From contig PKUO01000065.1 in the NCBI GenBank assembly GCA_002869585.1, positions 1 to 52,180 on the forward strand: a stretch of 52,180 bases of DNA, in the 5' to 3' direction. This DNA is from Sedimenticola sp. GTDB lineage: Bacteria > Pseudomonadota > Gammaproteobacteria > Chromatiales > Chromatiaceae. The translations under genes and the position numbers were made by a program. A model generated the notes under the pieces. The model was not told where the DNA came from. It worked only from the letters and a program-made list of their open reading frames with translations, and searched no databases. Shown piece after piece: positions 41,014 to 49,516 of this stretch (positions within the stretch are counted from its first letter, which is position 1; every line of letters begins with the position of its first letter).

Positions 41014-42579
41014 CTATCGCTTCGCCCCTTTAGTAACAACAGCCTTCCCAATACCTCCGCCCTGCCTTCCGGCATCTTGAGCGGGCCGTGTGAATTCGCC
41101 TTGTACCGAATTGATCGAGCGCCCTATATGCACACCCGCCCACGCCATCATCCCGCTCCAGAGCAATGGCAAACCCAGATAGAGGCTTGTCGTAATCATG
41201 TTGAGCAGCATGCGTTTGATGTCGTGCTCGCCGGGGTTTGCGAACATCTGCAGGAAGACATTCACATCCGGGTACATGGACAAAATGAGATTCTGATCCA
41301 CCCACAGCGCCAAGTACCAGAGCACGCTCCAGAACTTGACGGTAAAGATAGCCATGGCGCCGATGACCATCATGGAGATGGAATAGCGCGACAGCACCAC
41401 GATCATGGGCAGCAAGGCGTAGATGCCGAGCAGGAGCACGGCCTGCACCATCGGGAGGGCCTGAAGGACAGCGGTCATGGTGACCGAGAACAGCGCCGAT
41501 GCAGCCACCACGCCACCCGATGCCAGTCCACCTTTGGCGACATTCTCTACCGTATTTAGCAACCCGGTACTGCCAGAATTGTGCGCCACGAGGTCATTGT
41601 TCGACCACGATGGCGGAGCATTTGCCAGCACGGTCCTGGCGACTGCGTCGTTCTGCTGCTCACTGGCCAAAGCCGGGGCGATCGCAACCACCAGACCTGA
41701 AAACCCGGCCGATGTGGCATCGGCCTCGTTAATCATCTTTTCACGCAGGCCAATCGAGGCGTCCTCCCACCACTGCTTGCAATAAGGCCTGCCCCAGGTG
41801 GGTGGGGCCGCAGGATCATATTCGGTATCACGGGCAGCATTGTAGGCCCAGCCACTGACCTGCGTGGTGGCGCGCAGGGTGTCGTAGTATCCAGGTGTAT
41901 CTCGATAGACATGCGATCCCATCCAGTCCGGATCGTCGGGGCCATACGTTGTCAGCAGGGCATTGACCGCGGCGGTGGATGGCCGTTCTGCCTGATAGTT
42001 CGACCGGGCCGGGATGTAGCACTGGCTGAAGAAATCGCTGACTTCCTGGCGGAGGCGCGGGTCGGCAATGGTCGCTAGCCGCGCCTGTTGTTCGTAGGTA
42101 CGCATGTCTGCAGCACTTGGAAGGCCTTCGACCACCGCATGGTTGAATCCGGAGGTCATCGAGAGTACCGCATACCACCATACCGGGATGTTCACGGTCG
42201 CCGGCGAACCGGTGAAGCCGGTGGAACCGTAGGTGCTCTGGGATGCGGCCACGGTCGCTGTAGGCGGTGTCGGATCGATCAGTGTCGGTGGAGGCGTGTA
42301 GTTGAGTGAAGCCGCATTCAGTGGCGTCAACGCGGCCGGTTGGCCGGCCAGCACCACCACCAGTAGCGCGATAAAGAGTTCCAGCTCCATCCGCCGCAAC
42401 GACAATCCGGTGACAGTACCGAACTCACCGCCTTGCGCCGGTTCCCGCCAGTTGTCGATCAGGATGCCAAGGAACGGCAGGAACACGATACCGGTGCCAA
42501 CCAGCACATCCCAGAGGATGCCGTAGAAGGTCCAGCCGAACAGTGTAGTGAAGAGTTCGAGATAGCTGTCGACGGTCAT
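41014..42579 (-). CDS. ICE TraG-like mating-pair protein
   Basis: This 521-aa protein has several membrane segments, about 17-37 and 68-92 near the N-terminus and a cluster at 345-485 (LQALPMVQAVLLLGIYALLP, MVIGAMAIFTVKFW, LYLGLPLLWSGMMAWAG), with a long periplasmic-type segment between. This is the layout of TraG N-terminal-domain proteins of ICE type IV secretion systems (mating-pair formation and stabilisation). The start overlaps the upstream small membrane gene by 4 bp. A decayed copy of its N-terminal half lies at 9267-9758. It is the last gene of the minus-strand transfer module visible here. Confidence 0.82.
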   Translation of the reverse strand: MTVDSYLELFTTLFGWTFYGILWDVLVGTGIVFLPFLGILIDNWREPAQGGEFGTVTGLSLRRMELELFIALLVVVLAGQPAALTPLNAASLNYTPPPTLIDPTPPTATVAASQSTYGSTGFTGSPATVNIPVWWYAVLSMTSGFNHAVVEGLPSAADMRTYEQQARLATIADPRLRQEVSDFFSQCYIPARSNYQAERPSTAAVNALLTTYGPDDPDWMGSHVYRDTPGYYDTLRATTQVSGWAYNAARDTEYDPAAPPTWGRPYCKQWWEDASIGLREKMINEADATSAGFSGLVVAIAPALASEQQNDAVARTVLANAPPSWSNNDLVAHNSGSTGLLNTVENVAKGGLASGGVVAASALFSVTMTAVLQALPMVQAVLLLGIYALLPMIVVLSRYSISMMVIGAMAIFTVKFWSVLWYLALWVDQNLILSMYPDVNVFLQMFANPGEHDIKRMLLNMITTSLYLGLPLLWSGMMAWAGVHIGRSINSVQGEFTRPAQDAGRQGGGIGKAVVTKGAKR

Positions 42580-42959
42580 GCCCTGCTCCCCTGCAGTATG
42601 GCCAGCACCTGACCGAACAGGTTCTGGCCCAACACCAGTTCGATCACGACGAGCCAGGCCACGATTCGCCAGCGTACAGCGAGCAAATTCCCGGTCTGTG
42701 TCTCATCCAGGCGGCCCCAACGTTGAAAGGCGTTCACGATCCATGGCCAGCCTATGGCTAACAGGGCAATCAGCGAGACACGGATTCCAGTCAGGAGCGG
42801 TTTCAAGGCATCGATCCTTGTCTGCACAGCGACTACAGAGGATGTCTCGACTGAATGCCAGAGAATGCCACCCACTCCCAGTGCCAGACCAAATGCCAGC
42901 AGGGTCAGCAAAAAGAACCAGCGCCGGCGCAAGGCAAATCCGTTATTGGACACGGCCAT
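42576..42959 (-). CDS. Small ICE membrane protein
   Basis: This 127-aa protein has about three membrane segments (15-34, 56-74, 99-120). It is embedded in the transfer operon, overlapping the PFL_4711-family gene by 17 bp and the TraG-like gene by 4 bp. A small unnamed membrane protein often occupies this place in PFGI-1-type elements. It may assist the TraG-like protein in the inner membrane. No motif gives a specific role. Confidence 0.78.
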   Translation of the reverse strand: MAVSNNGFALRRRWFFLLTLLAFGLALGVGGILWHSVETSSVVAVQTRIDALKPLLTGIRVSLIALLAIGWPWIVNAFQRWGRLDETQTGNLLAVRWRIVAWLVVIELVLGQNLFGQVLAILQGSRA

Positions 42960-44304
42960 TGCTCAGCGGACGCGGATCGATGGTGGGTACTTCTGGCGTT
43001 TTCAGGGACGACTGCCGACGGGCCGCGGCTCGCTGGAGCAGGGTCGCGATGGTATCGGATACCACCTCCTTACGAACCCGGGTCTCGAACAACAGGTTCT
43101 CGATCTCCTTGTCCAACTCGGTTATGGACTTGTCCGCGTGCTCGCGGGCTACTTCGGTGGCATAGACCTCCGGCACCTGGCGGCCGGACAGCAGCAAACG
43201 GCGGGCATACAGCGCTTTTTCTACGGTGCGAGCCGTACTGATCTCTGACACCAGCCGGCCCATGATGAGGCTCTGCTCGGATGCCGGCATCTCCCGAATC
43301 GCCTCGATGACCTGGCGGGTGATGGCCACACCGGGGGCAGTAATATTGTCCAGGTTGGTCAGTGTCGGGGGCGTTGCGCCGGAGACCAGGTTCTGGATTT
43401 CCGTCGTTACGGTGGTTGCCTCCTGATTGAGCTTTGGCAGTAGCCCGGTACCGGGAATGCTGTCCTTTCGGCAGGTATCGCAAGTCGTGACGATGTTTTC
43501 GCCGACTACATCGACAACCCAGTTACGCGCATCGGTAGGTGTTATCCAGATCTCTGTCAGGCGGGTGGTCGACGCAGGAGGCACCGGGCCTGCCGTCGTG
43601 ATCGGGCGATTCATATTGATGTTGTACCCGGCCTTGACGATGTCGCCGGTGAACTCCAGCACTGGCTGCCCCGAACCCCCGGCCTGCCCGCCGATCCAGG
43701 GCACGCCATTGTCCCCGTTGGCGGTCTCGACGGCGTCCTTGGCGGTTACCGCATCATTACCACCAACGCCCATCTGAAGCTTCCAGTCATTGCCCTTGGA
43801 TAAGGTGATGAGGTCGGCATAGGGATTCTTGCCTTGGGCGATCTCGGCTTCCATCTGCTCGCAGGACTTGGTCGCCAGTTGCATGGTCTCCTCGGCCTGC
43901 AGCAAAGCATTCTGGAACATATCGTAGAGGCCGGGATTGGCGCGCTGCAGGATCAGTGCTGGCAATGAGGCAATGGCGGCGCTGGCTGCTGCCGTCATCG
44001 CATTCATCATGTTATCGATGCCGGCACCGATGTCGTTCAGCGTATTGGTCACGGCAGCCACGGGATCGAATTTGCCGCAGCTGTATCCCAATCCCAGTTG
44101 CGCTGATCCACCCAGGGTAACGGATACGACAGAAGGATTGGCAGGCGCCGATACGGGCTCTGCCCCACCGATTTCGTAATACCAGAAGCTGTCTTCCGTC
44201 GGCCCCTTGGTGATGGCATGCGCACTATTCAAACTGAGGAGTCCAATCACCAACCAGCCGATAGCATGTCGAAGACGGAATGTGTGTACAGAGTTCATAT
44301 TCAT
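42943..44304 (-). CDS. ICE protein, PFL_4711 family (TIGR03755)
   Basis: This 453-aa exported protein has a signal peptide ending A-H-A (about residue 29). Landmarks of the family are EDSFWYYEIGG and SAQLGLGYSCGKFDP near the N-terminus, a helical middle region, and a later Cys pair CDTCRKDSIPG. In related systems it corresponds to a TraH-like pilus assembly component in the periplasm. The start ATG at 44304 shares one base with the stop of the TraU-like gene (TGATG). A start 6 bp later is also possible. Confidence 0.85.
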   Translation of the reverse strand: MNMNSVHTFRLRHAIGWLVIGLLSLNSAHAITKGPTEDSFWYYEIGGAEPVSAPANPSVVSVTLGGSAQLGLGYSCGKFDPVAAVTNTLNDIGAGIDNMMNAMTAAASAAIASLPALILQRANPGLYDMFQNALLQAEETMQLATKSCEQMEAEIAQGKNPYADLITLSKGNDWKLQMGVGGNDAVTAKDAVETANGDNGVPWIGGQAGGSGQPVLEFTGDIVKAGYNINMNRPITTAGPVPPASTTRLTEIWITPTDARNWVVDVVGENIVTTCDTCRKDSIPGTGLLPKLNQEATTVTTEIQNLVSGATPPTLTNLDNITAPGVAITRQVIEAIREMPASEQSLIMGRLVSEISTARTVEKALYARRLLLSGRQVPEVYATEVAREHADKSITELDKEIENLLFETRVRKEVVSDTIATLLQRAAARRQSSLKTPEVPTIDPRPLSNGRVQ

Positions 44305-45323
44305 CAGGGATAAGCAATCCAATCAATATCAAACAGAAACCACTGGCCGCGGCGCTCACAGCACTTGTAGGGCCGCCATAGATTCCAGACATAATCGCCT
44401 TCGCTATCGACGCGACCCCCACCCCAACCGGTCAGGCTGGCAAGATCATTGGTGCCGAAGACGTTGCAGCTCGATTCGGATAGCGGCAACAACATCTGCC
44501 AGGTGCCGGTGGTGCGATCCTTCTCCATCAAGGGCCCCGGTGACCAAACCTTCATGGAACCCGATGAGCGAGTGACTGGTACATAGACGTGCGGTTGTCC
44601 CGTACGCGTGACGATGTCACCAGCTCGCTGGGCATTGAGGGCAGCCGCCTTGGGCTCTTCCGCCTGAGTCGTCCAGCCGGTGCGTGGATAGACACCACCC
44701 CAGGTCTGCAACGGCCAGGTACCCAGCTCGCGCAGACCGGGAATCAGGCTGGCGGGATAGAAGATCTCCGGGATCTCTTGCCGCCAAGACAGTGCATCGA
44801 GGCCGGACTGGAAATAGGGAAAGAAAGAAGTGGTCTCTGACGGACATAACAAACCGGTACCAGCAACGATACCCGTCAGCGAACTTAGCGGGTGGCCGAT
44901 GGCGTCGGTTTCACGGTAAACCAGATTCTTGTGATCACGTTCCGAGGTTCCTTCCGTGCGGTTGCCAGCACTGTCGATCGGCACCGGCAACAAGGCACCC
45001 AACAGACCCGTGGCCGCCGTCTTCTGCGCTAAGCCCAGCGTCGCCCGGATCTCGGTCCACGGGTTCCCACCCAGCTCGTTGTAGGTGCTGACCACCAGAT
45101 CCGGGTTGTAATGCCCCACCTTGATCGAGGTGCGTACGCTGCAACCGGTCCAGGAACAGCGCAACCAGAAACAGGTGCCGATGGGCATCCACCGCATGCA
45201 GGAAAATGCCGCCGTTGTCGTCTGGGCTACGATCTGTGGTGTAGTCGTCGTACCGGAGAATCCGGTGACCGGAATCCATAGTGCAATGGCAAGACAGAAC
45301 GATAGACATCTCTGGCGGATCAT
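44304..45323 (-). CDS. ICE protein, PFL_4710 family (TIGR03756), TraU-like
   Basis: This 339-aa exported protein has a signal peptide (cleavage near residue 24, FSG). It shows the family signature of Cys-rich strands: CMRWMPIGTCFWLRCSWTGC, then TSIKVGHYNPDLVVSTYNEL and NPWTEIR. It has several Cys likely to form disulfides, which fits TraU-type pilus assembly proteins. The start overlaps the upstream DUF1525 gene by 4 bp. The C-terminal part (LTGWGGGRVDSEGDYVWNLW, then CCERRGQWFLF) is also family-like. It acts in the periplasm in pilus biogenesis. Confidence 0.87.
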   Translation of the reverse strand: MIRQRCLSFCLAIALWIPVTGFSGTTTTPQIVAQTTTAAFSCMRWMPIGTCFWLRCSWTGCSVRTSIKVGHYNPDLVVSTYNELGGNPWTEIRATLGLAQKTAATGLLGALLPVPIDSAGNRTEGTSERDHKNLVYRETDAIGHPLSSLTGIVAGTGLLCPSETTSFFPYFQSGLDALSWRQEIPEIFYPASLIPGLRELGTWPLQTWGGVYPRTGWTTQAEEPKAAALNAQRAGDIVTRTGQPHVYVPVTRSSGSMKVWSPGPLMEKDRTTGTWQMLLPLSESSCNVFGTNDLASLTGWGGGRVDSEGDYVWNLWRPYKCCERRGQWFLFDIDWIAYP

Positions 45324-45811
45324 CGCTTACCTTCCCGCCGCCATGTCCGGTAATGCGCAAGCGCAGTCTGAACATCGGTTACGCCATATACGACTGCCTG
45401 ACCATCGAAGACAATGGCTGGATAGCGATCCACGCCATACTGCGTCGCCTTCGCCAAACCCATCGCAGCGCGTTGTATTCGCGTACGATCTTCCTCACTT
45501 AGTTGCTGGAATCGTTGCAGAACAACTCGTTTGGATTGCTCAGGATCAGCTGGAAGGCCTTCGGACAGCTTCGCTTCGGTACGCCGGATGCCATCCAGTT
45601 CATAGACATGGAATTCTTTTTCCCCACTAAGTGCCTGCCTGTTGATACCCGCCTCACCGGCTATAGGCGCGTCAGTCGTGGTGAATATCTCTAGGAGGTA
45701 CGGATGCACCTCTACCGGTCGACCCGCTTGTACAACACCAGCGAAAAGGACCAATACAATCCGTACCGGCACAACAAAGCGTATTGAGCGTGAATTCCTG
45801 ATCATGTACAC
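45320..45811 (-). CDS. ICE protein, PFL_4709 family (DUF1525/TIGR03757), thioredoxin-fold-like
   Basis: This 163-aa exported protein has a signal peptide ending V-Q-A (about residue 29). The core is typical of DUF1525: IFTTTDAPIAG, VYELDGIRR, EAKLSEGLPADPEQ, then GVDRYPAIVFDGQAVVYGVT. The fold is TrbC/thioredoxin-like without a CxxC. It is the first gene of the visible pilus assembly block. In related ICEs it follows the TraC ATPase, but here about 5 kb of CBASS cargo separates them. Confidence 0.87.
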   Translation of the reverse strand: MYMIRNSRSIRFVVPVRIVLVLFAGVVQAGRPVEVHPYLLEIFTTTDAPIAGEAGINRQALSGEKEFHVYELDGIRRTEAKLSEGLPADPEQSKRVVLQRFQQLSEEDRTRIQRAAMGLAKATQYGVDRYPAIVFDGQAVVYGVTDVQTALAHYRTWRREGKR

Positions 45812-46078
45812 AAATGGCCCACTGACAGAGTGATGGGCTATCGTGGATCATGAGTCAGTCCTAGGAAACAGGAAACTCGATCAAGATGCGGCGTAGTTTA
45901 TACCCAGCGGATTCACCCCAGAATGATAGTCATGCTGGATTTTCATTAGACGTCAACGATGACAAATTCCCTTAGAAGACGCCTATCGGCTCCACCTGAT
46001 TGCTCTAAAGCGGGCGTGATGATCAATGCTCTAGTAGACTGAATAGATGTCTCAAAAGTGCCAGGACCGGCCATTCTG
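45812..46078. other. Junction between ICE transfer genes and CBASS cargo; no gene seen
   Basis: I find no coding frame I can support in these 267 bp. They should hold the promoter of the DUF1525 gene and one edge of the CBASS insertion. No clear direct or inverted repeat marking the insertion could be matched with the other edge near 50713-50883. Confidence 0.4.
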
Positions 46079-46339
46079 TCAGTGAGTTAAGATTTCAATC
46101 GAGTCTGTCCCTTTGATTCCTAATCCGGCACTACCAATCAAGGCAACCTTGCCATCTTGATCTCCATATAACTTCAATTGGGAATCGTAATTAAACTCCG
46201 TAGCTTGAATGAAGTAAATGACGGCCCCAGAATTCAGCAGTTTCCTGGACAAAGGTTCAACGCTATCGCCGGAAGAGAAAACGCGATTTGGATCTTGATC
46301 GTGGGCGATGAGGTATTGTCTCAGCCGAAACGTCTCGTC
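46079..46339 (-). pseudogene. Protein-like open frame without start codon, downstream of the E2 gene
   Basis: A minus-strand frame of 86 codons is open from 46339 to the TGA at 46079-46081. It overlaps the end of the E2 gene in another frame and has no ATG or GTG; a TTG (about 46255) would give only some 58 residues. The predicted text looks like real protein (NRVFSSGDSVEPLSRKLL, VIYFIQATEFNYDSQLKLYG, KVALIGSAGLGIKGTDSIEI). It may be the C-terminal remnant of a further CBASS or cargo gene that lost its start. I do not recognise the family. Confidence 0.35.
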
Positions 46340-46977
46340 TCAACGTCTCTTGCATGTTTACTGAACCATGACCGTGGTGCCGCGTTTCTAAAAATATTCA
46401 GTCGATGATGAATAGGGCATCGACCGAGTCTTAGTCGGCAGCCACATGGACAAGGTTTCTTGTTTGCTATCCTTTTTTTCGTGCCTAGGAGTTCAAGTGC
46501 GTAGATGACCTGAATTGGATCGCTTAATCTGAACATTTCCATGTAGTCATGAAGAATACCAACTGTTCCATGAGCCAATTCTCCTGTTACAAAATCCCCT
46601 CCATCACGAAGTTTGATGGAAACATTGAATAGATATGGGACAAGGCATTTCTCAGCAAATGAAACAAGATTGGGGGTTTCAGCTAATGCTCTTTTTAGGC
46701 GCAAGTGTGAACCCAGGCATAATGTCCCATCTGGATTAACGTGGTAATCACCGGTTTTTGGAATCTTACCTGCTGTTTCTCTGACCTCGGGTATTTCGTT
46801 TGGAAATCGTTTATTGATTTGGATTTCAAGTTCAAATATATCTTTGGTCGTTAACCCGGCCCCACTAGCTTTAAACTGGAATTGTCCATGTATGATTGTT
46901 TCACTAAGCCGCGTTGGCTGTAGTGACATACCGGGATAGTCAGCCAGAAATTCAGTCAGCCCATCAATTTTTGTCAA
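46321..46977 (-). CDS. CBASS E2-like (UBC-fold) conjugating enzyme with SEC-C-like zinc motif
   Basis: This 218-aa protein has the bacterial E2 signature FELEIQINKRFPNEIPEV followed by HVNPDGTLCLGS, with the catalytic-type Cys87. Residues 176-191 (CPCGC, then GRCPIHH) form a SEC-C-like zinc knuckle. In type II short CBASS a lone E2, without E1 or JAB partners, joins the CD-NTase C-terminus to a target and primes it. The CD-NTase gene lies directly upstream (6-bp gap) and ends in Gly, which fits this model. It is the last intact gene of the CBASS operon. Confidence 0.8.
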   Translation of the reverse strand: MTKIDGLTEFLADYPGMSLQPTRLSETIIHGQFQFKASGAGLTTKDIFELEIQINKRFPNEIPEVRETAGKIPKTGDYHVNPDGTLCLGSHLRLKRALAETPNLVSFAEKCLVPYLFNVSIKLRDGGDFVTGELAHGTVGILHDYMEMFRLSDPIQVIYALELLGTKKRIANKKPCPCGCRLRLGRCPIHHRLNIFRNAAPRSWFSKHARDVETRRFG

Positions 46978-46983
46978 ATGCTG

Positions 46984-48171
46984 CTACCCTAATCTCCATG
47001 GCTTTGCCGCATTATCCGGTATTTCATGTGTCTTGCCCACAGATATAGCAGGAGCTACCGACAGGCCTAATAAAGAGCCAAGATCTCCGGGAGTTGTCCG
47101 TATGGTAAATTTTTGTCTTGCATGTTCAGCCATAAAGTTGGGGTCTGCTGAAGAGAGTAACGTGTGAAAATCGATGTGAACCTGGGTTGCCCACGCAGCA
47201 AAGTTTTCGCGTAGACGCAAATGTTGGTACTGCGGCATAGTCCACCGGTCTGCAAAGTTCTCTTCAGGATTGACGGGATTTGGAACAACGGTGCTGCCAG
47301 AATCAGCAAAACGTTTTAATTCATCAAGTATTTCCTGGAGTGTTATATCTAGAGCTTTTTGCCCAGAATAAGCTTTTGCTGCAATCGTTGTAATGATGAC
47401 GGATATAGGTTTAACATCCGGGTCTTCCTTAAACATCTGATCACGATGACGCTTAAGAAGTTGTATTGAGCGTTGTAGAGGAGATTTTCTTCTGTATATA
47501 GGCAGGTCATCTATCTGGGCCTTCTCCATAAGAATCAGAGATTCAGGCTGCATCCTTGACTCAAACCATTTGGCATAGCCTTCTGGATTGCTTATGTTCC
47601 AATCATCGCTCAATTGTTTGTAATGCGGATGCCTATCATCAGTAATAGAAACAGCATGATGAGTGACATTTTCAGATAGGGCACGGTCTTCACCTGCGGC
47701 TACCATAGTTTCCGTCAGCAGTCGCTGTCTGGAGGTGTCTTCGGGAATACAAGGAACTATGTCAATGTGAAAGCTAAGATGGTCAGCATATTCAAGTCGC
47801 CAGCAACGATGCTTTTCCTTAACAGGCACTTTGATACTTCTTGCTTCTCGGTAGGATTCAATCTCCCCGCCGATCAATTCTTTCAAGTCGGCCTGGGTAT
47901 GTGTGCGATGTGATATGCCTTGTGTTAATTTGCAGGCAAGGTCCAGATCATATTCTTCACGTTCATCCAAAGGTCTGATGGCAGTACCAAGTCGGAAGGA
48001 TCCTTGGGGAAATATATGAGGTTCATTATCATGACAGGCTGAGGATTCTCGGCTCAAGAACTCGCCAATATCCTCATATCTGTCTTTAGCCTTCTGGTAC
48101 GCAGAATCTGGAAGCTCCAGTAATTCCACCATCCTTTTAAGCAATGACCGTTTCTGTTCACTGGTTATCAT
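46984..48171 (-). CDS. CBASS cGAS/DncV-like nucleotidyltransferase (CD-NTase)
   Basis: This 395-aa nucleotidyltransferase has the motif FPQGSFRLGT (G57-S58), metal-binding acidic residues D75 and D77 (EEYDLDLACK) and a third Asp137 (SFHIDIVPCI). On phage infection such enzymes make a cyclic di- or trinucleotide that activates the effector, here a CapV phospholipase. The extreme C-terminus is K-P-W-R-L-G, a terminal glycine as needed for E2-mediated conjugation. The start is 1 bp after the CapV stop. The nucleotide product cannot be predicted from the sequence alone; CapV partners commonly respond to 3',3'-cGAMP. Confidence 0.9.
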   Translation of the reverse strand: MITSEQKRSLLKRMVELLELPDSAYQKAKDRYEDIGEFLSRESSACHDNEPHIFPQGSFRLGTAIRPLDEREEYDLDLACKLTQGISHRTHTQADLKELIGGEIESYREARSIKVPVKEKHRCWRLEYADHLSFHIDIVPCIPEDTSRQRLLTETMVAAGEDRALSENVTHHAVSITDDRHPHYKQLSDDWNISNPEGYAKWFESRMQPESLILMEKAQIDDLPIYRRKSPLQRSIQLLKRHRDQMFKEDPDVKPISVIITTIAAKAYSGQKALDITLQEILDELKRFADSGSTVVPNPVNPEENFADRWTMPQYQHLRLRENFAAWATQVHIDFHTLLSSADPNFMAEHARQKFTIRTTPGDLGSLLGLSVAPAISVGKTHEIPDNAAKPWRLG

Positions 48172-48172
48172 T

Positions 48173-49108
48173 TCATTCGTCCTCTCGAATATTGAAAAAC
48201 TTCATTAACTTCTCGCTTTCATGTGTAAACGTCCTATCTGCACGCGAAATCAGGTCGCAAAGTACTGATACATCATCCATAGGTAATGGATTGTCAGTTT
48301 CAAAATCCAAGCGGACGAGTTGATTTTCGCCAAGCATAAGTTGAAGGTAGTTCTGTGTTGATTGAGCCTGGAGTGACAATAGAAAGCTGATGAATTCCCG
48401 ATTTTTCCATCCTGTTAATAATCCCCAGTCTTTAGTTCCGTCTGTACCGTAGGCTGTTCGGCTCTGTCCGGTTCCAAGGGAAAGAATGCGTATATCCTTT
48501 GCATTCACATCGAGACGATACTGTGCATCAATCACAGCAGCCAACGCTGGGTTGTTGGCCCATACACCGCCATCGGCAAGCAGATAGTTGTCGACCTTTG
48601 CGGGATCGAAGAATGCTGGGGCTGAGCACGAGGCTAATACTGCCTGTTTAACGGCAACGTTCTTATCACGCGTAAAGCTTTTGGAGTAGCTGGACTTAAA
48701 CACATGCACTCCACCGTGCCCGATGTCTGTTGCAGGGATAAGCAATGGTTTTTCAATATCACCAAGTTTGGTATCACCGAATTCACTATTTAGAACGGTT
48801 TTCAGGTTATCGTTCTCATATTTCGAGTGCACGCCCTGTTTTACTCTCGATGGCCACCAAGACTTTATTTTCTGACCGAAAATTTCTGCTCCGTGCTTTT
48901 TGTAAAGCGAGGCGATTTCCGATGGTTGTTTCTGGCAGGCAATTCCAGCGGCAATGATCGAACCAGTGCTTGTACCGGCAATCATGTCGAAGTTTTCATA
49001 CACATTGATGCCGAGGCGATCCTGAATGCATTGAAGAATATGGGCGGGAAAGATTCCTCTGATGCCGCCACCGTCTATCGACAGTATTCTGAATTCATCG
49101 CGTGCCAA
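48173..49108 (-). CDS. capV: CBASS effector CapV, patatin-like phospholipase
   Basis: This 311-aa patatin-family phospholipase has the oxyanion loop DGGGIRG (12-18), nucleophile elbow GTSTG (Ser47) and catalytic Asp179 in DGGVWANNP. In CBASS the cyclic nucleotide made by the CD-NTase activates CapV, which degrades inner-membrane phospholipids and kills the infected cell. All catalytic residues are intact. It lies between the DUF2188 gene (23-bp gap) and the CD-NTase gene (1-bp gap), so the operon is effector-first. Confidence 0.9.
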   Translation of the reverse strand: MARDEFRILSIDGGGIRGIFPAHILQCIQDRLGINVYENFDMIAGTSTGSIIAAGIACQKQPSEIASLYKKHGAEIFGQKIKSWWPSRVKQGVHSKYENDNLKTVLNSEFGDTKLGDIEKPLLIPATDIGHGGVHVFKSSYSKSFTRDKNVAVKQAVLASCSAPAFFDPAKVDNYLLADGGVWANNPALAAVIDAQYRLDVNAKDIRILSLGTGQSRTAYGTDGTKDWGLLTGWKNREFISFLLSLQAQSTQNYLQLMLGENQLVRLDFETDNPLPMDDVSVLCDLISRADRTFTHESEKLMKFFNIREDE

Positions 49109-49131
49109 AGTGATTTTCCTTTATATTTCTA

Positions 49132-49368
49132 TCAGTGTTTCTTGTCCCTGGGCGGAAAGGGATCGTTACCGTAGCTGTCGCTATCCCTGATCTTTCCATC
49201 CTTACCGTGGGTAACGACTTCTACTTTTTCACGTTTGGCCTGCGCACGGGCTTTTTGTTGAGCCTCTTTCTGGGTTCTATGAACGCTACCGGCACGCGAA
49301 GTACCTTCTTTTCGTGTTGCCCAACCATCTGGATGGGTCACTACATGAATATCTTTCTTTTTTGACAT
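49132..49368 (-). CDS. DUF2188-family small protein, first gene of the CBASS operon
   Basis: This 78-aa very basic protein has the DUF2188 pattern: IHVVTHPDGWATRKEGTSRA, then TQKEAQQKARAQAKREKVEV and VTHGKDGKIRDSDSYGNDPF. ATG 49368 is chosen because aggag lies eight bases upstream; a TTG six bases earlier is less likely. DUF2188 proteins are common beside restriction and other defence genes, but their role is not established. Its position before capV suggests co-regulation with CBASS from the divergent promoter region. Confidence 0.8.
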   Translation of the reverse strand: MSKKKDIHVVTHPDGWATRKEGTSRAGSVHRTQKEAQQKARAQAKREKVEVVTHGKDGKIRDSDSYGNDPFPPRDKKH

Positions 49369-49499
49369 CGCCAATACTCCTAAATGGTAATAAGTGCCTG
49401 TATATCAGATAGATACGGAACGCAGACAAAAATTCAAATTGCCATGCCAGTATATCAACTGTATACTATTCCGTAGATACCGTTAACGTTTATGAATTA

Positions 49500-49515
49500 T
49501 ATACGGAGTCGTATA
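49500..49515. promoter_or_regulatory. Perfect operator-like palindrome covering the ribosome site of the CapH-like gene
   Basis: TATACG-GAGT-CGTATA (49500-49515) is an inverted repeat with 6-bp arms around a GAGT centre, one base before the ATG at 49517. The centre contains the only GGAG-like ribosome site. A related, imperfect element (gtatactattccgtagata) lies at 49461-49479, nearer the CBASS promoter. Both are candidate binding sites for the divergent XRE protein, coupling autoregulation to CBASS repression. Confidence 0.6.
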
Positions 49516-49516
49516 C

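Noticed and set aside
42861..42880. Possible fourth att core (ccactcccagtgcc)
   Set aside because: It matches only about nine bases of the core, lies inside an ICE coding gene, and lacks both arm sequences.
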